NCBI RefSeq assembly: GCF_002100145.1
Contig: NZ_JXQD01000025.1
Coordinates: 592,166-656,165 of the forward strand
Length of the DNA stretch: 64,000 nt
Reading direction: 5' to 3'
Source of the DNA: Vibrio sp. qd031
Lineage (GTDB): Bacteria; Pseudomonadota; Gammaproteobacteria; Enterobacterales; Vibrionaceae
Within the stretch, counting starts at the first letter, position 1. Every line of letters begins with the position of its first letter. A model generated the notes under the pieces. The model did not search any database, was not told where the DNA came from, and saw nothing but the letters and a program-made list of their open reading frames with translations. Positions 35,924-45,300 of the stretch are shown piece after piece. The position numbers were made by a program, and so were the translations under genes.

Positions 35924-38026
35924 TTAGAGTTTTTGTAAATGCACCATTAGCGCGGATTCAGGGTCAAGAATAGGCAGTGTTAAACCAATTTCTTTGAGGT
36001 TGTCGCCACTTAGAGTGAGCGTTTTGTCTAACCATTTGGGACGCTGTTTCATTAGCTGGAAACTGGTTTGTGGCATCTCTACTAACTTCACTTGGTACTT
36101 AGCGTTAATGTCGGCACAACTGATCCGAAGTGGCGAAGGAAGCGCATGATCTAGCATGGCTAATTGACATACTGTGATCAGCATTTCGTTGTCGCTTTCC
36201 ACTCCATATATATTCTGGTTTTTATCCGCAGGATCGATCCTAAAGCTTCGGCCGCCGTGCAACAGATGACGATATTGCTTGTGCAAGGCGATATATCGAG
36301 AAAATGCCGCTTTTTCTTGAGTAGACTCTTTTACCGGATCCAACTCCACGCCCATATGACCGCTTAATGCTGTCACACCGCGCATGTTAATACCGTGTCG
36401 ACGGTTGGTTGAGTGGCACTCTGCAGGTCCAATATGCGCTCCCATCACTTCTGGTGGGAAGAAATAACTCATGCCTTTCTGGATGGCTTGACGCTCTAGG
36501 GCATCGTTACAATCAGATGCCCAAAAACGCTGAGTACGTTTAAGAATTTCAAAATCGATGCGACCGCCACCGGATGAACAGGATTCAATTTCGACATTGT
36601 TGTGCGCGTGATTGAGAGCATCGACTAATCGATACAAGGCGTGAGTTTGTCCATGAACCGCTGGGCGGCCCTGATGCCCTGGCTGGACGAGTTCACGGTT
36701 CATGTCCCATTTAAGGTAAGTGATGTTGTAACGAGTGAGCAGATCGTTAAGTCGCTCAAACAAATAATTAAAGCAGTCGGGATTTTGCAAGTCGAGAACG
36801 TATTGCCAGCGACCAGACGGCTGATGATACCCTTTAAGGCCTAGCACCCAATCAGGGTGGTTGCGGTAAAGGTTGGAATCTTCACTGACCATTTCTGGCT
36901 CAACCCATAGACCGAACTCCATACCTTGCTGATTTACGTGCTCAATGACAGGCTCCAAACCATTAGGGTATTTTTGTTCGTCTAAATACCAATCACCCAA
37001 GGCTGCTCGCTCACCGTCGCGGCCGATAAACCAGCCGTCGTCAATGATGAATCGCTCTACACCCATCTCTGCGGCTTCAGAGGCCATTTTTTTGATGTAT
37101 TCTGGTTTGTGGTCAAAATAGATCCCTTCCCAAGTATTAAGGTGAACCGGGCGGGGTTTTTTAACCGGAAAAGATACAATATTGTCACGTACAAATTGCT
37201 GAAAGCGTTGGGAAATACCGTTGAGACCTGTTTGACTGTAGCAGCCATACAGCCAAGGTGTTTGATACTGAGTGTCTACATCTAATATCGACTCTCCTGA
37301 TAAAAGCAATTCACCAGCCTGAACAAAACGTCGTCCGTCACTGCGAACGTCTGCGCGCATTTGATGGTTACCACTCCAACCTAAGTGAAAACCCCAAACT
37401 TGACCCAGTTGTTCACTAAATCCGTTACTGCCGACAAACAGACCCGGAAAGTTTTCGTGGGATGTTCTGCCGCGACGGTTTTCTTGTATAAACCCGCCGT
37501 GCTCAAAGCGTTGACGCTGAGTTTGGAACTCGTGGCACCATCGACCATGAAAGGTCATGAGCTCGTTAGCATGAGTAGGTAATGGCAGGGTAGAGGAGAG
37601 CTTTCCAAGATAGTAGTTGCTGTTGCCCGTATTTCTCACGGTCACTCGTTTTTGAACCACATCGGTAGCGTGATCCAATTTGATCTCAACGGTCAACTCG
37701 AGCTGAGCAACCTCGTCATTCATGACAAATGTGGCGTGATTGTTCTCAATCTTGGTAGAGCAAAGCTGAAAAACGGGTGCCCAGTCATAACCATCTCGAT
37801 GGCCTTCAATACCTGGTGCATTAAAGTGGCCACTTCCTAATTCAGGACACAATGACAGCGGAACGTCGACATCAAGGCGCGCCTGTGAAATAGGACGCTC
37901 TGTTGATAGCAGCAAGTCTTCATCAATGTGTGCAATCTTAGCCCCCCAGTGAAGAATCTCTGGCACTTTATCTGTCTTGATGATCAGACTGTGGTTTTTG
38001 CTTTGCAGATGTAAAAATTTTGTCAT
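35924..38026 (-). CDS. Alpha-galactosidase, GH36 family
   Basis: 700 residues, the usual length for RafA/AgaA-type GH36 enzymes. An N-terminal beta-sandwich is followed by a TIM barrel. Catalytic nucleophile Asp441 in 'YLKWDMNR', acid/base Asp505 in 'FWASDCND', and the substrate loop CSSGGGR are all present. It hydrolyses terminal alpha-1,6-galactose from melibiose, raffinose or similar. No signal peptide, so it acts on imported sugar, although no alpha-galactoside transporter is adjacent. Divergent from a LacI-type regulator, with three palindromic operators between them. Confidence 0.9.
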   Translation of the reverse strand: MTKFLHLQSKNHSLIIKTDKVPEILHWGAKIAHIDEDLLLSTERPISQARLDVDVPLSLCPELGSGHFNAPGIEGHRDGYDWAPVFQLCSTKIENNHATFVMNDEVAQLELTVEIKLDHATDVVQKRVTVRNTGNSNYYLGKLSSTLPLPTHANELMTFHGRWCHEFQTQRQRFEHGGFIQENRRGRTSHENFPGLFVGSNGFSEQLGQVWGFHLGWSGNHQMRADVRSDGRRFVQAGELLLSGESILDVDTQYQTPWLYGCYSQTGLNGISQRFQQFVRDNIVSFPVKKPRPVHLNTWEGIYFDHKPEYIKKMASEAAEMGVERFIIDDGWFIGRDGERAALGDWYLDEQKYPNGLEPVIEHVNQQGMEFGLWVEPEMVSEDSNLYRNHPDWVLGLKGYHQPSGRWQYVLDLQNPDCFNYLFERLNDLLTRYNITYLKWDMNRELVQPGHQGRPAVHGQTHALYRLVDALNHAHNNVEIESCSSGGGRIDFEILKRTQRFWASDCNDALERQAIQKGMSYFFPPEVMGAHIGPAECHSTNRRHGINMRGVTALSGHMGVELDPVKESTQEKAAFSRYIALHKQYRHLLHGGRSFRIDPADKNQNIYGVESDNEMLITVCQLAMLDHALPSPLRISCADINAKYQVKLVEMPQTSFQLMKQRPKWLDKTLTLSGDNLKEIGLTLPILDPESALMVHLQKL

Positions 38027-38038
38027 ACCAAACTCTTT

Positions 38039-38054
38039 ATGTTTACGTAAACAT
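38039..38054. promoter_or_regulatory. LacI-family operator close to the alpha-galactosidase start
   Basis: Perfect palindrome ATGTTTACGTAAACAT, 13 bases before the alpha-galactosidase ATG. The central CG and flanking T/A pattern are typical of LacI/GalR operators, and a LacI-type gene is divergent. Confidence 0.75.
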
Positions 38055-38160
38055 TATCTGCTCGCAATAGTGCGTCAGTGACAAAAATTTAGTAGCGAAA
38101 ATGGCGCTATATGTGATCTATATACATTGTAGACTGACCAAAATTAGCTCTAGATCGACT

Positions 38161-38195
38161 GTTTTCGAGAACAATTTGTAGTGTTTTCGAAAACA
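38161..38195. promoter_or_regulatory. Pair of LacI-family operators in the divergent promoter region
   Basis: GTTTTCGAGAAC at 38161-38172 and TGTTTTCGAAAACA at 38182-38195 have centres 22 bases apart, two helical turns. With the site at 38039-38054 they could allow looping over the alpha-galactosidase promoter and autoregulation of the regulator. Confidence 0.7.
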
Positions 38196-38274
38196 TTTTT
38201 AGAGGTGGTACACAGTTCGAAAAGTGCAGTTGGAGTAACATCGACGAGTAGGGGTGAGCTAGGTGGTAAATACA

Positions 38275-39354
38275 ATGAATGTAACCTTTAAAGATGTTGC
38301 AAAATTAGCTGGTGTATCGACTCAAACAGTTTCGCGAGTTACTAATGGTTCAGAGAGTGTGGCGAAACAGACGCGCGACAAGGTGAATCAAGCGATCAAG
38401 CAGCTAGGGTACGTGCCTAATAAAGGCGCGCAAATGTTAAGCCGAGCAAAATCGACCAATATTGGACTGATCACGTTGGATATGGCGTTGCATGGAGCAG
38501 CACTTATTGCAGACGGTGTGAGAACAAAGGCGCATCAGCTAAATTTTGGAACGGCCTTTTCTGTAGTCTCGGAGCCGGGTCTCAATAGCATACATGTGGC
38601 AATGCGAGAACTGATTGCTCAACAAGTCGATTGCATCATTTTGAACGTTCCTCTTTCTAAGGAAGAGGCTGTGACCTTAGTAGAACAATTTCCAAGTTTG
38701 CATCTCATCTTTATTGATGTGCCAGAATCGACTCCTGTCCATTGGGTTCATGGTGAGTATGTCCAGGGCGCAGCCCAAACTATTCGGCATCTAATCGAGG
38801 GAGGGCGAGAAAAGTTTTTATTGCTATCGGGCCCACACGAGTCCAGTGCAGCGAACAGTCGATTAAACGCATGGCTTAATGAAATAGGCAACGCTAATAA
38901 AGAGGTCACGTTTCAGTACCAAGGCGATTGGCAGGCAAGCAGTGGTTATTTGGCCGTGCGAGAAGCTGTGGGTAAGCACATTGAGTTTGATGCCATAGTA
39001 GTGGCGAGTGATCAAATGGCTTTAGGCGCACTGCGAGCATTGGATGAGCTGCAGATTAATGTACCAGAGCACGTTGCAGTAACCGGGTTTGATGGGATTG
39101 TTGATAGCGCTTACTTTACTCCACCACTGACAACGGTTAAGCAAGATTTTATTGCGGTTGGGGAGAAAGCGGTAAAAGAAGCCATTCAGTTGAAAAACCA
39201 AGACCCATTATTTCGTGGGCCACTAATACAACGCCGGATTGCTTCTGAACTGATCACCCGCAGAAGTAGCGAAGGTAAAGTTTCTAAGCAAAACAATAAA
39301 CTTAAGATCAAACAATTACTGCGACAAGTAGAGCTGCTAGTCAATGAAAGCTGA
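38275..39354 (+). CDS. LacI-family transcriptional regulator (alpha-galactoside locus)
   Basis: 359 residues from the ATG at 38275, with AGGTGG nine bases upstream; a GTG at 38263 would add four residues. N-terminal helix-turn-helix VTFKDVAKLAGVSTQTVSRVTN with hinge helix, then a periplasmic-binding-protein-like sugar domain ending 'PPLTTVKQDF'. Divergent from the GH36 gene, which it most likely represses. The C-terminus carries an extra basic tail after the usual 'RR' ending. Confidence 0.86.
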   Translation: MNVTFKDVAKLAGVSTQTVSRVTNGSESVAKQTRDKVNQAIKQLGYVPNKGAQMLSRAKSTNIGLITLDMALHGAALIADGVRTKAHQLNFGTAFSVVSEPGLNSIHVAMRELIAQQVDCIILNVPLSKEEAVTLVEQFPSLHLIFIDVPESTPVHWVHGEYVQGAAQTIRHLIEGGREKFLLLSGPHESSAANSRLNAWLNEIGNANKEVTFQYQGDWQASSGYLAVREAVGKHIEFDAIVVASDQMALGALRALDELQINVPEHVAVTGFDGIVDSAYFTPPLTTVKQDFIAVGEKAVKEAIQLKNQDPLFRGPLIQRRIASELITRRSSEGKVSKQNNKLKIKQLLRQVELLVNES

Positions 39355-39698
39355 CGTTCGTCTATCCTCAGGAGCTCGCTGTCGTATGCGGGCACCAGTA
39401 GGTTTTTCGATGTGGTAAATAAAGATATTGCTCTTAACGCGCATTTGAATCTATTCCCGCCATTAATACTCATTTACTAAAAATCGCCACAATTTCCTTG
39501 TCTATATACTAATCCTTTAGTTTATATAGATTTGCTCATGAAACAGTTTCATGAGCAAATGAGATTTTGTCTAGACATTCACTCTTTGAATATTTACCGA
39601 TAAATCCGCGTAGTCATTGTGATTTTACTCACGTAAATCCATCAATTTCTAACGGATACTCTGCTGTAAGCGGTTTCAAGTGGTGAGGGATTAAACCT
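39355..39698. other. Regulatory gap before the beta-glucoside operon
   Basis: 344 bases without a gene. The main element is the 29-base palindrome at 39531-39559, annotated separately. The promoter of the operon should lie here, but I could not pick one -35/-10 pair with confidence. Confidence 0.5.
39531..39559. promoter_or_regulatory. 29-base perfect palindrome, probable LacI-family operator
   Basis: Fourteen bases on each side of a central A are perfectly complementary; the core is ATGAAACAGTTTCAT. It lies 140 bases upstream of the LacI-type gene that heads the beta-glucoside operon. No T-run follows, so an operator is more likely than a terminator, although it could form an RNA hairpin after the previous gene. 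Confidence 0.65.
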
Positions 39699-40742
39699 GT
39701 GACAACGATAAAAGATGTGTCGGAACGAGCAGGAGTTTCTCAAGCTACGGTATCTCGAGTCATAAACGGAACCAGTGCGGTTAGCCCGGACAAAAAGTTT
39801 AAAGTCGAACAAGCGATTCAAGATCTGGGTTACCGACCAAACAGTATTGCGCAAGCGTTAGCTTCTAGCCGAACAGACAGCATTGGTATTGTCGTTCCTG
39901 AGTTGGGTAGTCCATTTTTCGCTAGCTTGTTGCAAGAAATAGAAGATAACTTACGACGATTTGGCTATCACGTTGTCGTAACAGCAGGCTCAAATACCCA
40001 AAAAGGGCAACAAGAGTCAGTGGATTTTTTGTTGGGACGTCGTGTAGATGCGCTGATTCTCCATACTCTGGAGTTAAGTGATGACTTCCTGATTGATTTA
40101 GATAAACGCGGTATTCCAGTGGTTTTAGTCAATCGCTTTGTACCAGAAATGGCGACCAGCTGCATAGGAATTGATAATGAACTTGGTGGTATAGAAGCCA
40201 CTAAGCATCTCTTAAAAAATGGGCATACACGCATTGCGTGCATTACCGGACCTCTCGATAAGTCTGATGCGCGGGGTCGATTACTCGGTTATCGAAAGGC
40301 CATTGAGCTTGCAGGCCTAAAGTATGACGAGATGTTAGTCGCTCAATCGGGCTTCACCGAAAAAAGCGGTTTTAAAGCAATGGAAAAGCTCTTGCTACGT
40401 CGAGAGCAAGGACACTGTAATTTTAGCGCTGTGTTCGCATCGAATGACCATATGGCCGTTGGTGCAATGGAGTGTATGAAAGAACACGGTTTGGACATTC
40501 CACAGGATATCTCTGTGGTGGGATTTGATAACGTTAATTTCTCGCGCTATTTATCGCCGGCATTAACAACCATTCACTTTCCGATTGAACAAACTGGAGT
40601 GGAAGCCGTGAATTTGACACTGGCAAAACTCAAACAGAGTGTACGAAACGTGAATTTCACGCTATCACCTACCTTAGTAGCGCGGAATTCGGTTAAGGAC
40701 CTAGAGAAAAAACCCTACGATTTTAATAAGGAAATAATATGA
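39699..40742 (+). CDS. LacI-family transcriptional regulator (beta-glucoside operon)
   Basis: 347 residues from a GTG with GAGGG nine bases upstream. Helix-turn-helix TTIKDVSERAGVSQATVSRVING and a sugar-binding domain with 'GFDNVNFSRYLSPALTTIHFP'. Its stop overlaps the start of the binding-protein gene (ATGA), so the regulator is the first gene of the operon it probably controls, giving autoregulation. Effector probably a beta-glucoside or its phosphorolysis product. Confidence 0.87.
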   Translation: MTTIKDVSERAGVSQATVSRVINGTSAVSPDKKFKVEQAIQDLGYRPNSIAQALASSRTDSIGIVVPELGSPFFASLLQEIEDNLRRFGYHVVVTAGSNTQKGQQESVDFLLGRRVDALILHTLELSDDFLIDLDKRGIPVVLVNRFVPEMATSCIGIDNELGGIEATKHLLKNGHTRIACITGPLDKSDARGRLLGYRKAIELAGLKYDEMLVAQSGFTEKSGFKAMEKLLLRREQGHCNFSAVFASNDHMAVGAMECMKEHGLDIPQDISVVGFDNVNFSRYLSPALTTIHFPIEQTGVEAVNLTLAKLKQSVRNVNFTLSPTLVARNSVKDLEKKPYDFNKEII

Positions 40743-41986
40743 ACTTCAAAACCTTAGCTCTATCAGTTGCAGTAGCTTCGGCCCTTGGTGCCACAGCTGT
40801 TTCAGCGGCAGACAGCCAGATCCGTTTCGACGGTTTTCCAGATTTTGATAGCAGCCTAAAAGTGATCCTTCCTGATTTTGAAAAAGAAACAGGCATCAAA
40901 GTGGATTACTTGATGAACAACCACGGAGATCACCACACTAAACTGACGACTAACCTAGCAACAGGTTCTGGCGCAGGTGATGTTATCGTAGTGGACGTAG
41001 AAAAAATCGGTCCTTTCGTAGCGTCTGGTGGTCTTGTAAACCTTTCTGAGAAATACGGCGCAGATAAGTACTCTGAGACATTCGCACCTTACGCTTGGAC
41101 GCAAGGTAAAGGCGGCGACGGCGACGTATACGCTATCCCCGTAGACCTTGGCCCAGGCGTTATGTACTACCGTACAGACGTGTTTGAAAAAGCAGGTCTA
41201 GACATCAATGAAGTGATCAAAGATTGGGATTCTTACATTGCAGCGGGTGAAGTTCTTAAGAAGCAGAATGTACAGCTAATCGCTTCTGCAGCTGACGTTG
41301 CTCAAGCAATCATCTTTACTACTGTTCCAGAAGGTGAAGGTCTGTACTTTGATGCGGAAGGCAACCCAGTTGTTACCTCTGAGCGTTTCGTTCACGCATT
41401 TGAAACAGCAAAACGTATCCGTGACAAAGAGCTTGATGGCCGCATCCTAGCATGGTCTAACGAGTGGTATGAAGGTTTCCGTAACGGTACTCTGGCCACA
41501 CAGCTGTCTGGCGCATGGCTACTAGGTCACCTACAAAACTGGATGGCACCTGAAACAGCAGGTAACTGGAACGTATCTAACCTTCCAGATGGTATCTACG
41601 GTAGCTGGGGTGGTTCATTCCTATCTATTCCTACTCAAGCCGAAAACCAAGACGAAGCTTGGAAACTTATTGAGTACATGACAACCAAACGTGATGTTCA
41701 ACTTGAAGCGTTTGAAACTATCGCTGCATTCCCTGCGAACGTGTCAACTTACGATGACCCAATGTTCAATGAGAAAGTGGATTTCCTAGGCGGACAAGAA
41801 GCTCGCGTACTGTTTGCAGAAGTGGCTCAAAACATCAAGCCAGTTGCTCCAGCAAAAGGCGACCACGTTGCACGTTCAATCATTCTTGAGAATGCTTTGA
41901 TGGAAGTACTTGATGAAGGTAAAGACATCAAAACTGCACTTGCTGATGCGGAGCGTCTAATCAAGCGCCGCACTCGCAACATGTAA
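40739..41986 (+). CDS. ABC transporter sugar-binding protein
   Basis: 415 residues with a signal peptide (to 'AVSAADS') and a family-1 extracellular solute-binding fold. There are MalE-like landmarks: 'TGIKVDYLMNNHGDHHTKLTTNLATG', 'VYAIPVDLGPGVMYYRTDVFEKAGL', 'GSWGGSFLSIP'. It binds an oligosaccharide in the periplasm and passes it to the two permeases that follow. AAGGA lies ahead of the start. A stable hairpin follows the gene, which would raise its expression over the permeases. Confidence 0.9.
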   Translation: MNFKTLALSVAVASALGATAVSAADSQIRFDGFPDFDSSLKVILPDFEKETGIKVDYLMNNHGDHHTKLTTNLATGSGAGDVIVVDVEKIGPFVASGGLVNLSEKYGADKYSETFAPYAWTQGKGGDGDVYAIPVDLGPGVMYYRTDVFEKAGLDINEVIKDWDSYIAAGEVLKKQNVQLIASAADVAQAIIFTTVPEGEGLYFDAEGNPVVTSERFVHAFETAKRIRDKELDGRILAWSNEWYEGFRNGTLATQLSGAWLLGHLQNWMAPETAGNWNVSNLPDGIYGSWGGSFLSIPTQAENQDEAWKLIEYMTTKRDVQLEAFETIAAFPANVSTYDDPMFNEKVDFLGGQEARVLFAEVAQNIKPVAPAKGDHVARSIILENALMEVLDEGKDIKTALADAERLIKRRTRNM

Positions 41987-42018
41987 TAAAAACTCACTAT
42001 TAATCTTTACACTTAATT

Positions 42019-42039
42019 GGGAGGCGATTTTCGCCTCCC
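42019..42039 (+). other. Intercistronic hairpin between binding-protein and permease genes
   Basis: Perfect stem GGGAGGCGA / TCGCCTCCC with a TTT loop and no T-run. It is a likely mRNA-stabilising or partial-termination element. Confidence 0.75.
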
Positions 42040-42059
42040 GCATTTAAGAGGTCGTTACC

Positions 42060-43049
42060 ATGAGCCACGTTTCTGACAAGGCGAGTGAAACCAATGAACA
42101 AGAGAGTTTTTTTTCTCGGTTCAATTTGAAAGCGCTTACACCGTATGGTTTCCTGTTACCTTTCCTAGTTATTTTCTCTATCTTCGGGATATTCCCGTTA
42201 CTGTTCTCTGTCTTTCTATCCTTTCACGAGTGGAACCCCGTTGAAGGCTTAGGGGCCATGAACTATGTGGGTACAGAAAACTATCACCTTGCATTAACCG
42301 ACCCGTGGTTGTGGCGTTCACTTCGCAACACCATTTGGTTAGCACTGACATCGGGTATTGCACAGCACCTTGTGGCGATTCCAGTTGCTTACATTCTTGT
42401 TTCGATGGGGCCTAAACTTCGTCATTGGTTGACCTCGGCTTACTTCTTGCCGTACATCACCTCGACCGTTGCCGCGTCGCTTATCTTCTTCAACATGTAC
42501 TCTCCAAGCTCAGGCATCATCAACCAAACGTTGATCGCACTTGCTGAAAACCCGCTATTGGGTTGGGCGTTCGCGTGGGTACTTGAATTTCAACCAATTC
42601 GCTGGTTAGACGACGCGACAATGATCAAGCCGTCTATTGCGATTGTGGTTTTCTGGAAATACACCGGCTTTAACATTGTTCTTTACACCACTGGGCTTAT
42701 GACGATTCCTAAAGAAATCTTGGAAGCAGCCCGTATGGATGGTGCTAATGCGTTCCGACGTTTCTGGTCTATCTCACTGCCGATGATTCGTCCGTTCATT
42801 TTCTTTGCCGTCACCATGACCATCATTGGTAACTTGCAACTGTTTGAAGAACCTTTTGTATTGACTCGTGGTACAGGTGGTACAGGACAAGCTGGTTTAA
42901 CCATCTCTATGTACCTTTATAAAGTCGGTTGGGAATGGCTAGAAATGGGTACTGCATCTGCAATTTCTTGGCTGCTATTTGCTCTGATTGCCTGCTGTAC
43001 ACTCGTCCAATTCTTATTCTTCGGTAAAAAAGGCTTACAAGGGAATTAA
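42060..43049 (+). CDS. ABC sugar transporter permease (MalF-like)
   Basis: 329 residues with six membrane helices and the cytoplasmic coupling motif EAARMDGANAFRRFWSISLPM. First of the two permeases of a family-1 carbohydrate uptake transporter. It stops two bases before the next gene. Confidence 0.9.
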   Translation: MSHVSDKASETNEQESFFSRFNLKALTPYGFLLPFLVIFSIFGIFPLLFSVFLSFHEWNPVEGLGAMNYVGTENYHLALTDPWLWRSLRNTIWLALTSGIAQHLVAIPVAYILVSMGPKLRHWLTSAYFLPYITSTVAASLIFFNMYSPSSGIINQTLIALAENPLLGWAFAWVLEFQPIRWLDDATMIKPSIAIVVFWKYTGFNIVLYTTGLMTIPKEILEAARMDGANAFRRFWSISLPMIRPFIFFAVTMTIIGNLQLFEEPFVLTRGTGGTGQAGLTISMYLYKVGWEWLEMGTASAISWLLFALIACCTLVQFLFFGKKGLQGN

Positions 43050-43050
43050 T

Positions 43051-43947
43051 ATGTCTACTCAAACTGTTGCACCAGGGTCATCGACTTGGGCTGCATTGAA
43101 GCCTAGCGATAGAACCATTGAAATCACAACCAAAGTATTGATGGTCCTTTTAGCCATCGTACTGATAGTGTCAGCCTTTGTAACGGTGTTCCCGTTCTTC
43201 TGGTCTGCACTGTTGTCCACTCGTGATCGTAGCGAAATCTTTAGCACCGGTATCAGCTTTGCCATTGGCGATAGCTTGATGATCAACTATGCAAGACTTC
43301 AAGAGATCATGCCGTTTTGGCAAGCGATGTTTAACTCGATTTACATTGCATTTTTAGGCACCACTATTTCATTGCTGTTTTGTAGTATGGGTGGCTATGC
43401 GTTTGCGGTCTTTAAATTCAAAGGCAAAAACGTCCTGTTTGGTATGCTCGTGGGTTCGATGATGATCCCACCGGTATTGAGCCTCATCCCTTACTTTATG
43501 ATTGTGAAGTTCTTGGGACTGATGGATAACCACATGGCGGTATGGCTACCGTTCACAACGACACCATTTGGTATCTTCCTTATGCGTCAGCACGTGGTTG
43601 CCTCTATTCCTAAAGAGCTGCTAGAAGCGGCAAAACTGGACGGTGCTGGCGAGTTTAGAACCTACTTTAGTGTGGTTCTGCCGCTGCTTAAACCAGCACT
43701 TGCGACACTGGCTATCGTACAGTTCGTATTCTTCTGGAACAGCTTCATGCAACCCCTTGTTGTATTAACGACACCAGAGAACTACGTAATTACACAGGCA
43801 CTACGAAGTGTGCAAGGTATTCCAAACACCCCTTGGGGCGCGGTAATGCTCGGTACCACTATCTCCATTTTGCCACTAGTTGTGACCTATCTATTTGCGT
43901 CTAAGCAGATGATCAGCGGTCTAACCTCTGGCGCGGTGAAGGGGTAA
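43051..43947 (+). CDS. ABC sugar transporter permease (MalG-like)
   Basis: 298 residues from the ATG at 43051 with AAGGGA upstream; the frame is open from 42988, but that stretch overlaps the previous gene. Six membrane helices and the coupling motif EAAKLDGAGEFRTYFSVVLPLL. Pairs with the preceding permease. Confidence 0.9.
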   Translation: MSTQTVAPGSSTWAALKPSDRTIEITTKVLMVLLAIVLIVSAFVTVFPFFWSALLSTRDRSEIFSTGISFAIGDSLMINYARLQEIMPFWQAMFNSIYIAFLGTTISLLFCSMGGYAFAVFKFKGKNVLFGMLVGSMMIPPVLSLIPYFMIVKFLGLMDNHMAVWLPFTTTPFGIFLMRQHVVASIPKELLEAAKLDGAGEFRTYFSVVLPLLKPALATLAIVQFVFFWNSFMQPLVVLTTPENYVITQALRSVQGIPNTPWGAVMLGTTISILPLVVTYLFASKQMISGLTSGAVKG

Positions 43948-43950
43948 TTC

Positions 43951-45300
43951 ATGGCAAAGTATGAGTTACCTATCAACTCACGCATGCTGAAGTCTGACTT
44001 TGTCTTTGGTGTGGCGACGTCGTCATACCAAATTGAAGGTGGCGCAGAAGAGGGCGGTCGTACGCCTTCTATCTGGGACACGTTTTGTAATGTACCGGGC
44101 AAAGTCGACAACGGTGACAATGGGGCAGTAGCGTGTGATCACTATCATCTGTGGAAGCAAGATGTCGCAATGATTGCAGAGCTCGGCGTCGATGCATACC
44201 GACTGTCCATCGCCTGGTCACGCATTGTGCCGCGCGACGGCGAAGTGAACCCTGAAGGACTTAAGTTTTACGAGAACATCATTGATGAGTGCCACGCACT
44301 TGGAATGAGGGTTTACGTGACACTGTACCATTGGGATCTCCCACAATACCTTGAAGACAAAGGTGGCTGGCTAAATCGTGAAACCGCCTACAAGTTTGCA
44401 CATTACGCGGACATTGTAAGCCAATACTTTGGTGACGAAATTGATGTCTACAGTACCTTGAATGAGCCAGCGGTATCGGCATTTTTAGGTTACCGCTTTG
44501 GCATCCATGCCCCTGGCATTAAAGGCAACAAAGAAGGCTTTTTGGCTTCGCACCACACTATGCTCGCGCATGGTTTGGCGATGCAAATACTGCGTAAGAA
44601 CGCACCTAACTCGATGCACGGTCTAGTGGTAAACGCATGGCCTGCGTACGCTGAGAGTGAGAAAGATCAGTTTGCAGTAGAGCTGTCTGAAGCCGAAAGT
44701 TACCACTGGTTTGTCGACCCAGTTTTGAAAGGTGAGTACCCAGCAATCGTAAAAGAGCGTTACCCACACGACATGCCAATGATTTTAGAGGGCGACATGG
44801 CAATCATTTCCGCGCCTATCGATTATCTTGGTGTGAACTATTACTCGCGCAATGTGGTTCGTTTAAACGAACACAATGTTGTTGAGAAAGTGGATCTGGA
44901 TGAGGTGGAAAAAACGCACATTGGTTGGGAAGTTTACCCACAAGGTCTGACCGATTTGTTGGTCGCGATGAAACAGCGTTATGAAAACCTGCCTCCGATT
45001 TACATTACAGAAAATGGCGCCGCTGGTGACGACTCTGTAACGGATGGTGAAGTTGCTGACACACAACGCGTTAACTACTTTCAGACCCACCTAAAAGCCA
45101 CGCATGACGCTATTGAAGCTGGCGTGCAGATAGACGGATATTTTGCTTGGAGCCTAATGGACAATTTTGAATGGGCCTTTGGTTACGAGCAACGATTTGG
45201 CATTGTCCACGTCGACTACACAACACAAACAAGAACACTTAAACAGAGCGCTAAGGCATACCAAGCTATGCTAGTTGAGCGTGCTGCGGGGAATAAATAA
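43951..45300 (+). CDS. Beta-glucosidase, GH1 family
   Basis: 449 residues, the normal length. Acid/base Glu172 in 'STLNEP', nucleophile Glu354 in 'YITENGAA', the N-terminal 'FGVATSSYQIEGG' and the C-terminal 'WSLMDNFEWAFGYEQRFG' sugar-binding motifs are all present. Cytoplasmic (no signal peptide), so it hydrolyses imported unphosphorylated beta-glucosides. The stop overlaps the start of the ATPase gene (TAATG). Confidence 0.92.
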   Translation: MAKYELPINSRMLKSDFVFGVATSSYQIEGGAEEGGRTPSIWDTFCNVPGKVDNGDNGAVACDHYHLWKQDVAMIAELGVDAYRLSIAWSRIVPRDGEVNPEGLKFYENIIDECHALGMRVYVTLYHWDLPQYLEDKGGWLNRETAYKFAHYADIVSQYFGDEIDVYSTLNEPAVSAFLGYRFGIHAPGIKGNKEGFLASHHTMLAHGLAMQILRKNAPNSMHGLVVNAWPAYAESEKDQFAVELSEAESYHWFVDPVLKGEYPAIVKERYPHDMPMILEGDMAIISAPIDYLGVNYYSRNVVRLNEHNVVEKVDLDEVEKTHIGWEVYPQGLTDLLVAMKQRYENLPPIYITENGAAGDDSVTDGEVADTQRVNYFQTHLKATHDAIEAGVQIDGYFAWSLMDNFEWAFGYEQRFGIVHVDYTTQTRTLKQSAKAYQAMLVERAAGNK

